DNA from: a virus
DNA: 44,770 nt
IMG/VR virus record: IMGVR_UViG_3300028920_000118
Location: 1 to 44,770 of that record
Reading direction: 5' to 3' (one strand)
In this document: positions 31,341 through 39,143 of the stretch, piece by piece
How positions within the stretch are numbered: the first letter of the stretch is position 1
Layout: each line of letters opens with the position of its first letter
Made by a program: the position numbers and the translations under genes
The notes under the pieces: model-generated
Seen by the model: only the letters and a program-made list of their open reading frames with translations
Database searches by the model: none
Told to the model about the DNA's origin: nothing

Positions 31341-32922
31341 TGCAAAGTACGCTAACAGTAAGACGCCAACATGGAGAACAAAGTCGGAAGTATTAGTCAA
31401 TGAGGTATGCGGAGGTTTACTACGTCAGTATGAGATCGAAAAACTTATTGACATCATATATCAAATGAAGTTTATCCCGGCAGGCAGGTACCTGTATTAT
31501 GCTGGACAGGATGCTAACTTCTATAATAACTGTTTCTGTCTCGGTGCCCAGGAGGATACAAGAGAAGAGTGGTGCCGTATTACTCATAATGCCATGTCCT
31601 GCCTTATGTCTGGTGGTGGTATCGGTGTTGATTACAGTAAGTTTAGACCTGCTGGATCTACGCTTGGAAGGACAGGTGGTACTGCATCTGGTCCTATCCC
31701 TTTGATGAAAATTATGAATGAGGTTGGAAGAAATGTCATGCAAGGTGGTTCTCGTAGATCAGCTATGTATGCTTCATTGAACTGGTTGCATCAGGACTGC
31801 ATGTCATTCATTCATGCAAAGGATTGGAGTTCTGAAGTAAAATCTTTGAAAGCCTCAGACTTTAACTTTCCTGCTGACCTTGATATGACAAACATCTCTG
31901 TCAACTATGATGACTTGTTCTTTGAAGCTATCAATAATCCAGATCATTACATGCACGGATATGCTGAAAAAATCTGGATGGCAAATGTAACTCAAGCACT
32001 AAAGACTGCTGAGCCTGGATGGAGTATTAACTTAGGTATAAACAGTAAGGACACATTACGCAACGCTTGCACCGAGTTTACTTCAGAGGATGACAGTGAT
32101 GTCTGTAACCTGGGGTCAGTTAACTTTGGTGCCATCAAAGATATACAAGAGCTGATAAATGTTACTTACCTTGCAAGTAAGTTTTTAGTGTGTGGTGGCT
32201 ACAGAGCTGGCCTTCCATACCCTGGTGTTATTAAGACCAGAGAGAAGAACCGCAAGATAGGTCTCGGGCTTATGGGTCTGCATGAATGGCTATTAAAGAA
32301 TGGATATCAGTACGGTATGACTGACGAGTTGCATGAATGGCTTGCAACTTGGGAGTTGGCAAGTGAAGCAGGTGCTGATGAAATGTCTATTAATTTAGGT
32401 ATTAATAAACCTAAGAAGTACAGAGCTATTGCACCTACTGGAACTATTGGAATTTTGGCAAGTACCACTACAGGTATTGAACCTCTGTTTGCCGTAGCAT
32501 ACAAACGTAGATACTTGACGAATGGAGACAAGTGGAACTATGAATATGTGATTGATGCAACAGCGCAAAGGTTGATTGATCAGCACGATCTGAACCCTAA
32601 TGAAATTGAAACCTCAAGCTCTCTTGCTGTTGATCCAGAACGTAGAATTAAATTTCAAGCTGATGTTCAAGAGTATGTAGATATGGCTATCTCAAGTACC
32701 TTGAATCTGCCAGCATTTGAAGAACAGCAGTTCACTCCTAAACAATTTAGTGATATAGTCCTGAAGTATGCACCAAGACTTAGAGGACTGACTTGCTATC
32801 CAGACGGTGCAAGAGGCGGGCAGCCATTGACAGCAGTTCCTTATGCTGAAGCTAAGAGTAAGACAGGTGTAGTGTTTGATGAAACAGAAGAGAAGTGCAG
32901 CGGTGGAATCTGCGGTATTTAG
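31294..32922 (+). CDS. Ribonucleotide reductase, class II (B12-dependent) type
   Basis: The enzyme reduces ribonucleotides to deoxyribonucleotides. I place the start at TTG 31294 (SENIWKTSFAKN follows), six bases after AAGGAGG; the in-frame ATG at 31222 lies inside the ThyX-like gene with no ribosome site. That gives 542 residues. Recognisable parts are IPAGRYLYYAG, the first redox Cys in NNCFCLGAQED, a substrate loop MSGGGIGVDYS, the radical-site pattern RNACTEF (N, C, E), the partner Cys in DVCNLGSVNFG, and a C-terminal pair in KCSGGICGI. No small radical subunit gene is present, which fits the cobalamin-dependent class. Such genes are common in aquatic podoviruses. Confidence 0.9.
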   Translation: MSENIWKTSFAKNIFDAKYANSKTPTWRTKSEVLVNEVCGGLLRQYEIEKLIDIIYQMKFIPAGRYLYYAGQDANFYNNCFCLGAQEDTREEWCRITHNAMSCLMSGGGIGVDYSKFRPAGSTLGRTGGTASGPIPLMKIMNEVGRNVMQGGSRRSAMYASLNWLHQDCMSFIHAKDWSSEVKSLKASDFNFPADLDMTNISVNYDDLFFEAINNPDHYMHGYAEKIWMANVTQALKTAEPGWSINLGINSKDTLRNACTEFTSEDDSDVCNLGSVNFGAIKDIQELINVTYLASKFLVCGGYRAGLPYPGVIKTREKNRKIGLGLMGLHEWLLKNGYQYGMTDELHEWLATWELASEAGADEMSINLGINKPKKYRAIAPTGTIGILASTTTGIEPLFAVAYKRRYLTNGDKWNYEYVIDATAQRLIDQHDLNPNEIETSSSLAVDPERRIKFQADVQEYVDMAISSTLNLPAFEEQQFTPKQFSDIVLKYAPRLRGLTCYPDGARGGQPLTAVPYAEAKSKTGVVFDETEEKCSGGICGI

Positions 32923-32934
32923 AAAGGAGGTTAT

Positions 32935-33333
32935 ATGAAACTTACAAAACCGAAACAGACTATAACGAAGGAAGAAGTTGAAGCACAAACAGCAGGACTT
33001 ATTGCTACACCTGATACACCTGATGTATCTGAGCAAGAGATTAAAGAACCAGTTAAGATAGAGGGACAGATAACAGATAACACTGAAAGTGTACCGGAAG
33101 AGGCTGACCCACTCACCTATCATGTAGGGAACTCGGACTATTCTGATCACAAGATTCAACCTTGGATGATTTGGGATGAATACAATCTTGATCCTTGGGA
33201 AGCTGATGTTGTTAAGCGTATCCTTCGTAAGAAGAAAGCAGTTGGCAAGAACATGAAGGAATCCCGTATTGAGGATCTTGAAAAGATCATCCATGTTTGC
33301 AATTTCAAGATAAACAAACTTAAGAACTCATAG
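32935..33333 (+). CDS. DUF3310-like protein (T7 gp1.7-related)
   Basis: The C-terminal half of this 132-residue protein (IQPWMIWDEYNLDPWEADVV, then KRILRKKKA and IEDLEKIIHVCNF) follows the DUF3310 pattern of I.P...I....L....a.viKyi.R...K....EDL.K....L. T7 gp1.7, a nucleotide kinase, contains such a domain. Residues 1-65 are acidic and disordered-looking and contain a promoter-like sequence read as IKEPVKI. The gene follows the reductase after 12 bases with AAAGGAGG. Its TAG stop is the first base of a hairpin element. Confidence 0.65.
   Translation: MKLTKPKQTITKEEVEAQTAGLIATPDTPDVSEQEIKEPVKIEGQITDNTESVPEEADPLTYHVGNSDYSDHKIQPWMIWDEYNLDPWEADVVKRILRKKKAVGKNMKESRIEDLEKIIHVCNFKINKLKNS
33040..33062 (+). 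promoter_or_regulatory. Promoter-like sequence inside the DUF3310-like gene
   Basis: ATTAAAGAACCAGTTAA-GATAGAG differs from the phage promoter core only at -12 (A for G); the predicted +1 is G33057. It could drive DNA ligase and the late block from within a disordered coding region. Confidence 0.5.
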
Positions 33334-33349
33334 TCTAACACCGTTAGAC
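33333..33349 (+). promoter_or_regulatory. Hairpin GTCTAAC-ACC-GTTAGAC before ligase gene
   Basis: As at 481, it begins on the last base of a TAG stop; AAGAAAGGAG for the ligase gene follows. Confidence 0.8.
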
Positions 33350-33365
33350 AAGAAAGGAGAAACTA

Positions 33366-34334
33366 ATGAACATCTTTGAATTTTTGAACCTTCCTGCTAA
33401 TCACAGAGTTAAAGACAAAGTGACCATGAAGGTGAAACATTGGGATGAAGTACCTGACTCCAAGAAGCCCCGTCGTGCTGTCTACTATGGACAGGTTAAG
33501 AAAGATGGGATCTTTTGCCATGTTGTGAAAGGGTTTGGAATAGCCCTGTTCTCTCGTACTGGTATGCCTCTTACAAATACAGATCATCTGATTAAACAGC
33601 TTGATTTGTGGCATTATAGCATGCCAGATGGTGTATACTTAACTGAATTATGTTGTGATTTCTGTAGTATTGAAGCCTTGTCAGGGATTTATAACCCTAA
33701 CAGAATTAAGCCTCTTGATGCAGAGCAAGAAGAGTGGAAGAGAGATTCATACTTGGCTTTCCATGACTATTTAACCATTGACGAATTTATTCGTGGTGTA
33801 TCAAATGCTGATTATGCCTCAAGGTATCTTAAGCTTCAGAACAGCCTTCCTTTGGAACTCTCTCTACTTGATGTTGATATGATCCACATTGATAGCATCA
33901 GAAGCTATGCTGATTACCATATTAACAATGGTGAAGAGGGCGTGGTTATCAAGAGAGCTTTTGAGTGCTGGACTGCTGGACACAAAGGGTTCCGTCAGAT
34001 GAAGATAGTTCGTGGTGTTGATTATGATCTTGAATGTATCGGTGCAGAAGAAGGAACCGGGAAGTACAAAGGAAAGATTGCTAATCTTATCTTCAGATGG
34101 AAGAATGGTAAAGAAATCAAAGCCATGCTTGGTAAAGGCTGGACACATGAAGATGCGGAATGGATGTATAAGTGTTGGTCATGTGGGGAGAGTATTAATG
34201 GAACACCTCACAGTGAAGGCAGTCCTATTGGTAAAATCTTTCAGGTCAATGCCTTACAAGAATCCAGTAAAGGAGTTCTTCGTCTTCCGAAGGTTGGGGA
34301 GTTACGATTTGACAAGGAGGTTGCGGATGTATAG
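33366..34334 (+). CDS. ATP-dependent DNA ligase, T7 gp1.3-like
   Basis: This 322-residue ligase seals nicks during replication and repair. The adenylated Lys is in the KxDG motif (QVKKDGIF, K45). Motif III-like residues are around YLTELCCDF, motif IV is EEGVVIK, and motif V is QMKIVRGVDYDLEC. The C-terminal OB-fold region (GKYKGKIANLIFRWKNGKEI) is typical of phage ligases. In T7 the ligase is an early gene; here it follows the nucleotide genes. Confidence 0.92.
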   Translation: MNIFEFLNLPANHRVKDKVTMKVKHWDEVPDSKKPRRAVYYGQVKKDGIFCHVVKGFGIALFSRTGMPLTNTDHLIKQLDLWHYSMPDGVYLTELCCDFCSIEALSGIYNPNRIKPLDAEQEEWKRDSYLAFHDYLTIDEFIRGVSNADYASRYLKLQNSLPLELSLLDVDMIHIDSIRSYADYHINNGEEGVVIKRAFECWTAGHKGFRQMKIVRGVDYDLECIGAEEGTGKYKGKIANLIFRWKNGKEIKAMLGKGWTHEDAEWMYKCWSCGESINGTPHSEGSPIGKIFQVNALQESSKGVLRLPKVGELRFDKEVADV

Positions 34335-34566
34335 TATCAAAGCTGAGATTGTGTCTCAGATCCTTGAATGTTTTGAAGAGGATAGAGGCATCCCGTATGC
34401 ACTTGAACGTGCAGCAACAACCTATGGTATAAATATTGAACAAATTAAGGAGATCATTAAAGATGTCAACGAAAAAGAACCTAAGTTCATTAACTCAGAG
34501 TCCAGCGAGGCCGGAGAACATGAAACCGATGACGACTGGTTCAGGTATCCCGAGGCTTACTCCTGA
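34327..34566 (+). CDS. Small hypothetical protein after ligase
   Basis: The start is the ATG at 34327, seven bases after AAGGAGG and overlapping the ligase stop by eight bases; longer in-frame versions begin inside ligase and are unlikely. The 79-residue product has a helical N-terminus (IVSQILECFEEDRGIPYALE) of a type seen in short DNA-binding or adaptor proteins, and an acidic end. Its last 104 bases also encode the next gene in another frame. Confidence 0.55.
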   Translation: MYSIKAEIVSQILECFEEDRGIPYALERAATTYGINIEQIKEIIKDVNEKEPKFINSESSEAGEHETDDDWFRYPEAYS

Positions 34567-34705
34567 TGTCTATGCCTTTCTTATGGCTATGACTGAACCT
34601 GCTAAACTGAATCACACTGCATCTCATGCTGATATGATTCGTAACGTAGTTCTGGAAGATTTAAGAAGGAGGATACATGCAGTATATAACTCGGATCGCT
34701 ATTGA
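34463..34705 (+). CDS. Small basic hypothetical protein, overlapping both neighbours
   Basis: The ATG at 34463 has AAGGAG about ten bases upstream. The 80-residue product is basic at its N-terminus and helical later (DVYAFLMAMTEPAKLNHTAS, MIRNVVLEDLRRRI). The first 104 bases overlap the previous gene in a different frame and the last 29 overlap the acetyltransferase gene. Both overlapping frames look protein-like, so real dual coding is possible. Confidence 0.5.
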   Translation: MSTKKNLSSLTQSPARPENMKPMTTGSGIPRLTPDVYAFLMAMTEPAKLNHTASHADMIRNVVLEDLRRRIHAVYNSDRY

Positions 34706-35150
34706 TCTTGACCTTATGCGACTTATTACCGTTGGTGAAGAATACTTCGGAGAGATCAGCAGATGGACAAACTTCACCTACAATCACGACAAGGTCATGA
34801 CTTCGGCTATAGCTGCAATCAGAAACAAAGACCATAACATCTTCCTCGCTGTTAACGAGGATAATGAAATTCTTGGTTTCATGTGGGGATGTATCACGGG
34901 TCAGATATGGTCGGATGATCCAATTGGACATGACATCTTCCTGTATGTTCGACCTAAGTTCCGTGGTAACGAGATCGCCAAGTCACTGATTAAGATGTTC
35001 CTTGACTGGTGTAAGGCTTGTGGATGTAAAGGTGTCCAATGCGGTGCTAACTCTGGTATCCAAGATGACGCACCTGCTGTCAATATGTATAGATCGCTCG
35101 GCTTTGGATCGGGCGGCAGATGTTTTAACCTTCAATTTAAAGGAGAATAA
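34677..35150 (+). CDS. GNAT-family N-acetyltransferase
   Basis: This 157-residue protein follows the GNAT order: a strand pair (FLAVNEDNEILGFMWG), a beta-strand IFLYVRPKFRG leading into the acetyl-CoA loop (RGNEIAKSLIKMFLDWC), then VQCGANSG and the family ending APAVNMYRSLGF. Substrates of such phage enzymes, which often sit just before the portal gene, are generally unknown; modification of host proteins or nucleotides is possible. The ribosome site is AGAAGGAGG. Confidence 0.8.
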   Translation: MQYITRIAIDLDLMRLITVGEEYFGEISRWTNFTYNHDKVMTSAIAAIRNKDHNIFLAVNEDNEILGFMWGCITGQIWSDDPIGHDIFLYVRPKFRGNEIAKSLIKMFLDWCKACGCKGVQCGANSGIQDDAPAVNMYRSLGFGSGGRCFNLQFKGE

Positions 35151-35152
35151 AT

Positions 35153-35341
35153 ATGGGATCAAGCCCTGATGTAGCAAATCCGGCAAAAAGACCGGAAAGA
35201 ACAATAGATACAGAAGCAGAGGATATTGTGCTTGGCACAGCTGATGACATGCCAAGTGACCTTAAAACTCAAGGTAAACGTGCTTTAATCAAGCCATCAG
35301 GAGGTGCCAGCACTGGAGGTTCTTCCGGTCTTAACGTCTAA
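35153..35341 (+). CDS. T7 gp7.3-like tail/virion assembly protein
   Basis: This 62-residue disordered protein ends with GKRALIKPSGG and SSGLNV. That recalls the T7 gp7.3 C-terminus (a basic GKK-type segment, then Gly/Ser, then a terminal LN(I/V)-type ending), and it keeps gp7.3's place directly before the portal gene. T7 gp7.3 is a minor tail component needed for adsorption. The TAA overlaps the portal ATG. The match is by pattern and position only. Confidence 0.6.
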   Translation: MGSSPDVANPAKRPERTIDTEAEDIVLGTADDMPSDLKTQGKRALIKPSGGASTGGSSGLNV

Positions 35342-36921
35342 TGCAGCATTTACTTGAACAAGTAAAGAAAGGTGTTGGAACTGCTGTCGATCTTGAGGGT
35401 AGATACACAACCCTTGCTGCCACCAGGAACCAGTACCTGGACAGAGGCAGAGAGTACAGCAAATTTACCTTGCCTTATATTCTACCTGATACTGACGGAG
35501 TACAGGCAGCAGATGCAAACCAGCATGGGTATCAAGGGATTGGTGCCAGGTCTGTCAACCATCTTGCGAACAAGTTAACCACTACTTTATTCCCTGTACA
35601 ACGCAGTTTCTTTAAACTTGAATTTGAATCAGAAGCAAAGGCAGCGTTGCAAGCTGCTGGATATGAACCAACCTCTTTGTCTGAACTGTTGGTAGAAGCA
35701 GAGAACAGAGTAGAGAGTTTACAGAGTAAGATTGCCGCCAGAGTAGCATATGTTGATGCCTTTAAGAGCTTGCTTATATCTGGTAACATCCTTATGTATG
35801 TGCCGGAGGATGAAAAGCTGCAAGCCATTAAGCTCAATAGATACTGCGTCCGACGCAATACCTCTGGAAGTTTAATTGAACTTTGCATTGAAGAAAAGAA
35901 ACACTTCTCAGCAATGTCCGAAGAAGTCCAAGACATTCTCAGGAAGCTTAAAGGTCCAGGTGTTTGTAGTAAGGTCGAAGAAGTTACGCTTTATACCTGG
36001 GTATGTAGGACTGCTAAGGGTAAGTTCGGAGTTACCCAATCTTGCATTGGAGTGCAAATCAAGCCATTCCAAGAGATTGATGAAGCTGACTTACCCTGGA
36101 TACCCCTTATGTGGAACCACACGAATGGTGAAGATTACGGTCGTGGATTAGTTGAAGATCATGCCGGTGACTTCTATGTCATTGAGTTCTTATCCGAAGC
36201 ACTTGCGAAAGGTATGGCTTTAATGGCTGATATCAAATACTTCCTAAGACCGGGCAGCAACATCGACATTGATGAAGTTGTTAGCTCTCCCATCGGTGAG
36301 TGGATTCATGGTAACATAGAAGATATTGGGGTGCTACAGCTTGAGAAGTATGCAGACTTCACGCCGATTAACGAAGTCTTGAACAAGTATGAACGACGGG
36401 TTGGTCAAGCATTCCTGCTTAACTCCGCTGTCCGTCGTGATGCTGAACGTGTAACTACGGTTGAGCTACGGATAGATGCCCAGGAGCTTGAGACTTCCCT
36501 GGGTGGTGTCTACTCCCTCTTAGCTCAGACTATGCAAGCTCCACTGGCTTATCGTTACTTGAAGGAAGTTGGGTTCCCATTACCGAAAGAAGATGTTATT
36601 CCTCAGATTGTAACAGGGTTAGCTGCTCTCGGTCGGATCGGTGATCTGGATAAGATTAAACAGTTCACGGAACTTATGCAACTTCCTCAGACATGGCCCG
36701 AGCCTGTCCAGCGTAGGACTAAATGGGATGTTTATGCCCGTGAGGTAGCTGCTGGACTTAGTATGAAGATGCCTTGGATGATGTCAGAAGATGAATGGCA
36801 AGAGAAGGTCAAAGCCGAGCAGCAAGCACAGCAGCAACAAGCAATGATGCAAGCTGGAACTGAGATGGTTGGAAAGGCTGGACCTGAAGTCATTAAACAA
36901 GTTATGCAAGGACAAGGATGA
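35341..36921 (+). CDS. Portal (head-tail connector) protein, T7 gp8-like
   Basis: This 526-residue protein (T7 gp8 has 536) forms the dodecameric DNA gate. It has the characteristic early region FTLPYILPDTDG with GIGARSVNHLANKLTTTLFP, a clip/stem region with LPWIPLMWNHTNGEDYGRGL, the RRDAERVTTVELRIDAQELE helix and a Gln-rich C-terminus. It is followed by scaffold and capsid genes as in T7. Confidence 0.95.
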   Translation: MQHLLEQVKKGVGTAVDLEGRYTTLAATRNQYLDRGREYSKFTLPYILPDTDGVQAADANQHGYQGIGARSVNHLANKLTTTLFPVQRSFFKLEFESEAKAALQAAGYEPTSLSELLVEAENRVESLQSKIAARVAYVDAFKSLLISGNILMYVPEDEKLQAIKLNRYCVRRNTSGSLIELCIEEKKHFSAMSEEVQDILRKLKGPGVCSKVEEVTLYTWVCRTAKGKFGVTQSCIGVQIKPFQEIDEADLPWIPLMWNHTNGEDYGRGLVEDHAGDFYVIEFLSEALAKGMALMADIKYFLRPGSNIDIDEVVSSPIGEWIHGNIEDIGVLQLEKYADFTPINEVLNKYERRVGQAFLLNSAVRRDAERVTTVELRIDAQELETSLGGVYSLLAQTMQAPLAYRYLKEVGFPLPKEDVIPQIVTGLAALGRIGDLDKIKQFTELMQLPQTWPEPVQRRTKWDVYAREVAAGLSMKMPWMMSEDEWQEKVKAEQQAQQQQAMMQAGTEMVGKAGPEVIKQVMQGQG

Positions 36922-36938
36922 AGACAACAACAACTAAA

Positions 36939-36981
36939 GCTTATGGTCATAGCCTCCTACTTGGCGGTTGTGGCTATAAGC
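36939..36981 (+). promoter_or_regulatory. Bulged hairpin between portal and scaffold genes
   Basis: GCTT and ATAGCC (36939-42, 36949-54) pair with GGCTATAAGC (36972-81), giving ten pairs with a six-base bulge. It lies about ten bases before the CGGAGG ribosome site of the scaffold gene. No T-run follows. Confidence 0.5.
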
Positions 36982-37000
36982 CTACTTTAACGGAGGTTAT

Positions 37001-37819
37001 ATGGACGAACCAGTTAACGACAATACAATTGATGAAAACCCTTCGGCTACCGGAACCCCTACTGATACCCAGGTCACTGAACCTGTAGTTGATCCGGCTC
37101 AGAATACCCCGCAGGACGACGCTCCTGTCGATTCTAAGGACACTGACACCCCGACTGATACGAATACCTTCACTGAGGATATAAAGCTCTCAGGATTGAA
37201 ATTTGACGGTCAGGATGTGACGGTTGACATACCGGTTGATCTGGCAAACGCTGCCGCTGAAAAAGGAATTGATGCCGAAGCGGTGACTAAAGAACTGTAT
37301 TCCGAAAACGGACTCTCTCAGGAGACCAGGGATGCCCTTAATGCGGCGTTCGGGAAGTGGCAGGTAGACGCATACCTGAAAGGGCTGGACGCTCTTAATC
37401 GGGATACTATGACCCGTCATAAGACCGATGCAGAAAACGCAACCAAAGCCCAAGAACAAGCCTGGAACGATACCATAGAGATCATGGGAGGTGAGGACAG
37501 ATGGGCCGATATGGATGCCTGGGCTGTTCAGAACCTGTCACCGGAAGACATGGACGAGTTCAATGCAGTCATGAAGGACGGTACTTTGAAGATGCAGAAA
37601 CTCATGATTCGTGACTTATGGAGTCAGTTTGAAGCAGCCGGGAAGCCCAATGCTCCTGCATCTCTTGATCTTGAACAAGGAGAGAACATCCCTGCCGGAG
37701 ACACCAAAGGTGCCATAACCCAGGCTGAATACTTTGAAGCATTCAAAAATGGTGAGTACCGGAAAGATCCTGGTGCTTGGGATTCCCGACGTAAGGCCGG
37801 GATGTTAAAGGGAATTTAA
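37001..37819 (+). CDS. Capsid assembly scaffolding protein, T7 gp9-like
   Basis: This 272-residue protein (T7 gp9 has 307) is acidic and Thr/Pro/Asp-rich over residues 1-60, with a helical middle and a basic C-terminus (AFKNGEYRKDPGAWDSRRKA) of the kind that docks scaffolds to capsid subunits. It lies between portal and capsid genes. Its first codons carry an 11-base match to the phage promoter core (GAACCAGTTAA). Confidence 0.87.
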   Translation: MDEPVNDNTIDENPSATGTPTDTQVTEPVVDPAQNTPQDDAPVDSKDTDTPTDTNTFTEDIKLSGLKFDGQDVTVDIPVDLANAAAEKGIDAEAVTKELYSENGLSQETRDALNAAFGKWQVDAYLKGLDALNRDTMTRHKTDAENATKAQEQAWNDTIEIMGGEDRWADMDAWAVQNLSPEDMDEFNAVMKDGTLKMQKLMIRDLWSQFEAAGKPNAPASLDLEQGENIPAGDTKGAITQAEYFEAFKNGEYRKDPGAWDSRRKAGMLKGI

Positions 37820-37840
37820 TTAGGGACCAGTTAAGAAGAA
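37818..37840 (+). promoter_or_regulatory. Phage RNA polymerase promoter, late type (capsid promoter)
   Basis: AATTAGGGACCAGTTAA-GAAGAAG; the predicted +1 is G37835. It occupies the place of T7 phi10 before the capsid gene. Confidence 0.88.
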
Positions 37841-37858
37841 GGAGAGAAAAGAAATTAA

Positions 37859-37956
37859 TAGAGAGTTTAGTAGTTATAGTAATTAATAGCTCTCTACTTC
37901 CTACTTCTACTCTGTAGGAAGTGAACTAACTATCACTTAGGGCAACAAGTAGCCCT
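37859..37956 (+). promoter_or_regulatory. Structured 5' leader of the capsid gene
   Basis: TAGAGAG/CTCTCTA (37859-65 with 37890-96), ACTTCCTAC/GTAGGAAGT (37896-904 with 37914-22), AAGTGA/TCACTT (37919-24 with 37933-38) and AGGGC/GCCCT (37939-43 with 37952-56) can form. The second and third share bases and exclude each other. The capsid ribosome site AAAGGAG follows about 22 bases later. Confidence 0.5.
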
Positions 37957-37988
37957 TCCCAATATAACGTATATACAAAGGAGATTAC

Positions 37989-39104
37989 ATGTCTGGATCT
38001 ACGACTAACACACTTGTAAATCCTGCTGTGGGCGCTGATGTTGATTCTCTACTTATTGAGAAATTCAACGGAGTTGTTCATGAGCAGTATCTGAAAGGCG
38101 AAAACCTTCTCGGCGGCTTCACTGTCCAGGACGTTGTCGGCACCAACATTGTGTCCGATAAGTACATGGGCGAGACAAAACTTCAAACCCTTACTCCTGG
38201 ACAGGAACCAGAGGCAACCAATGACACAGAATTCAATAAGAATGCACTGGTAGTTGATACCATTGTTCTGGGTCGGAATACTGTACACACCCTGCACGAC
38301 ATTCAGAATGACTTTGATGTCATGACCAAACTTGCCACAAACCAAATGGGTAAACTCAAGACCCTTGAGGATCAGATGGTTGTTCAGCAGTTGCTTGCTG
38401 CCGGGGCAACTGGCGGTGCTTATAATCCCTATGCCAATACCATTACGGGTGGTACATCCCGTGTAACTGGTCATGGCGTTGCTATCAATGTGGAATTGAA
38501 TGACGACCTGTCTCAGTCCCAAGACCCATATCAGTTGGTATCTGCCATTGAGATCGGTATCATGGGGCTTGTTACTCAGCGTTGCCCGATGGCTGGTATG
38601 AAGGTACTGGTTCCCATTGCTGAGTTCGGCTTGCTGGTTGACTATGGTTTCATTGCTCAGTCCGATGGTGGACAGAATGAAGCAACTGGAACTTCCTTCA
38701 ACTCCAATAACCTGATGGGTCGCCTGAAAGGTTGGAACATCCCTGTAATGGGTTCTGTTGAGTTCACTCAGATGAAGATCAACCCACATGATGGTGAGAC
38801 CAATCACTTGCTTTCCAATGCCAACAACGGAAACCGTTACAATGTAACCACTGATATGCAAGCTGCTCATGCAGTCATCTATAACTCTGATGCCCTGCTC
38901 TGCGGTCGTACTATTACCTTGCAGTCTGACATCTTCTTTGATAAGAAGACCAAAGGTTACTTCATTGACTCTTGGCTGGCCGAAGGTGCCACCACTGGCC
39001 GATATGATAACTGTGCCATCGTCGGCTCAACTGCTGATGCAGACAACACTGTTGTTCTGACCAAGGCAGAAGGTAAGGCAAAAGCCACTAAGACCTACGC
39101 TTAA
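37989..39104 (+). CDS. Major capsid protein, T7 gp10-like
   Basis: This 371-residue protein (T7 gp10A has 345) begins with a short helical arm, then LLIEKFNGVVHEQYLKGENL, and contains VLGRNTVHTLHDIQNDFDVM and the mid-domain MKVLVPIAEFGLLVDYGFI typical of the T7-type HK97-fold capsid. It has its own late promoter, a structured leader and a terminator behind it. No frameshift-extended minor form is evident: the frame ends cleanly at TAA with a terminator about 40 bases on. Confidence 0.95.
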   Translation: MSGSTTNTLVNPAVGADVDSLLIEKFNGVVHEQYLKGENLLGGFTVQDVVGTNIVSDKYMGETKLQTLTPGQEPEATNDTEFNKNALVVDTIVLGRNTVHTLHDIQNDFDVMTKLATNQMGKLKTLEDQMVVQQLLAAGATGGAYNPYANTITGGTSRVTGHGVAINVELNDDLSQSQDPYQLVSAIEIGIMGLVTQRCPMAGMKVLVPIAEFGLLVDYGFIAQSDGGQNEATGTSFNSNNLMGRLKGWNIPVMGSVEFTQMKINPHDGETNHLLSNANNGNRYNVTTDMQAAHAVIYNSDALLCGRTITLQSDIFFDKKTKGYFIDSWLAEGATTGRYDNCAIVGSTADADNTVVLTKAEGKAKATKTYA

Positions 39105-39143
39105 TAGTTTAACCAAGACTGACGCCACAGTCGCTACCACCAG

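Noticed and set aside
38049-38870. 273-codon open frame on the minus strand of the capsid gene, and other long minus-strand frames (for example 4692-5081, 32692-33294, 43450-43836)
   Set aside because: Each mirrors a strongly coding plus-strand gene, lacks a ribosome site and shows no protein-like motif; all recognised genes are on the plus strand.
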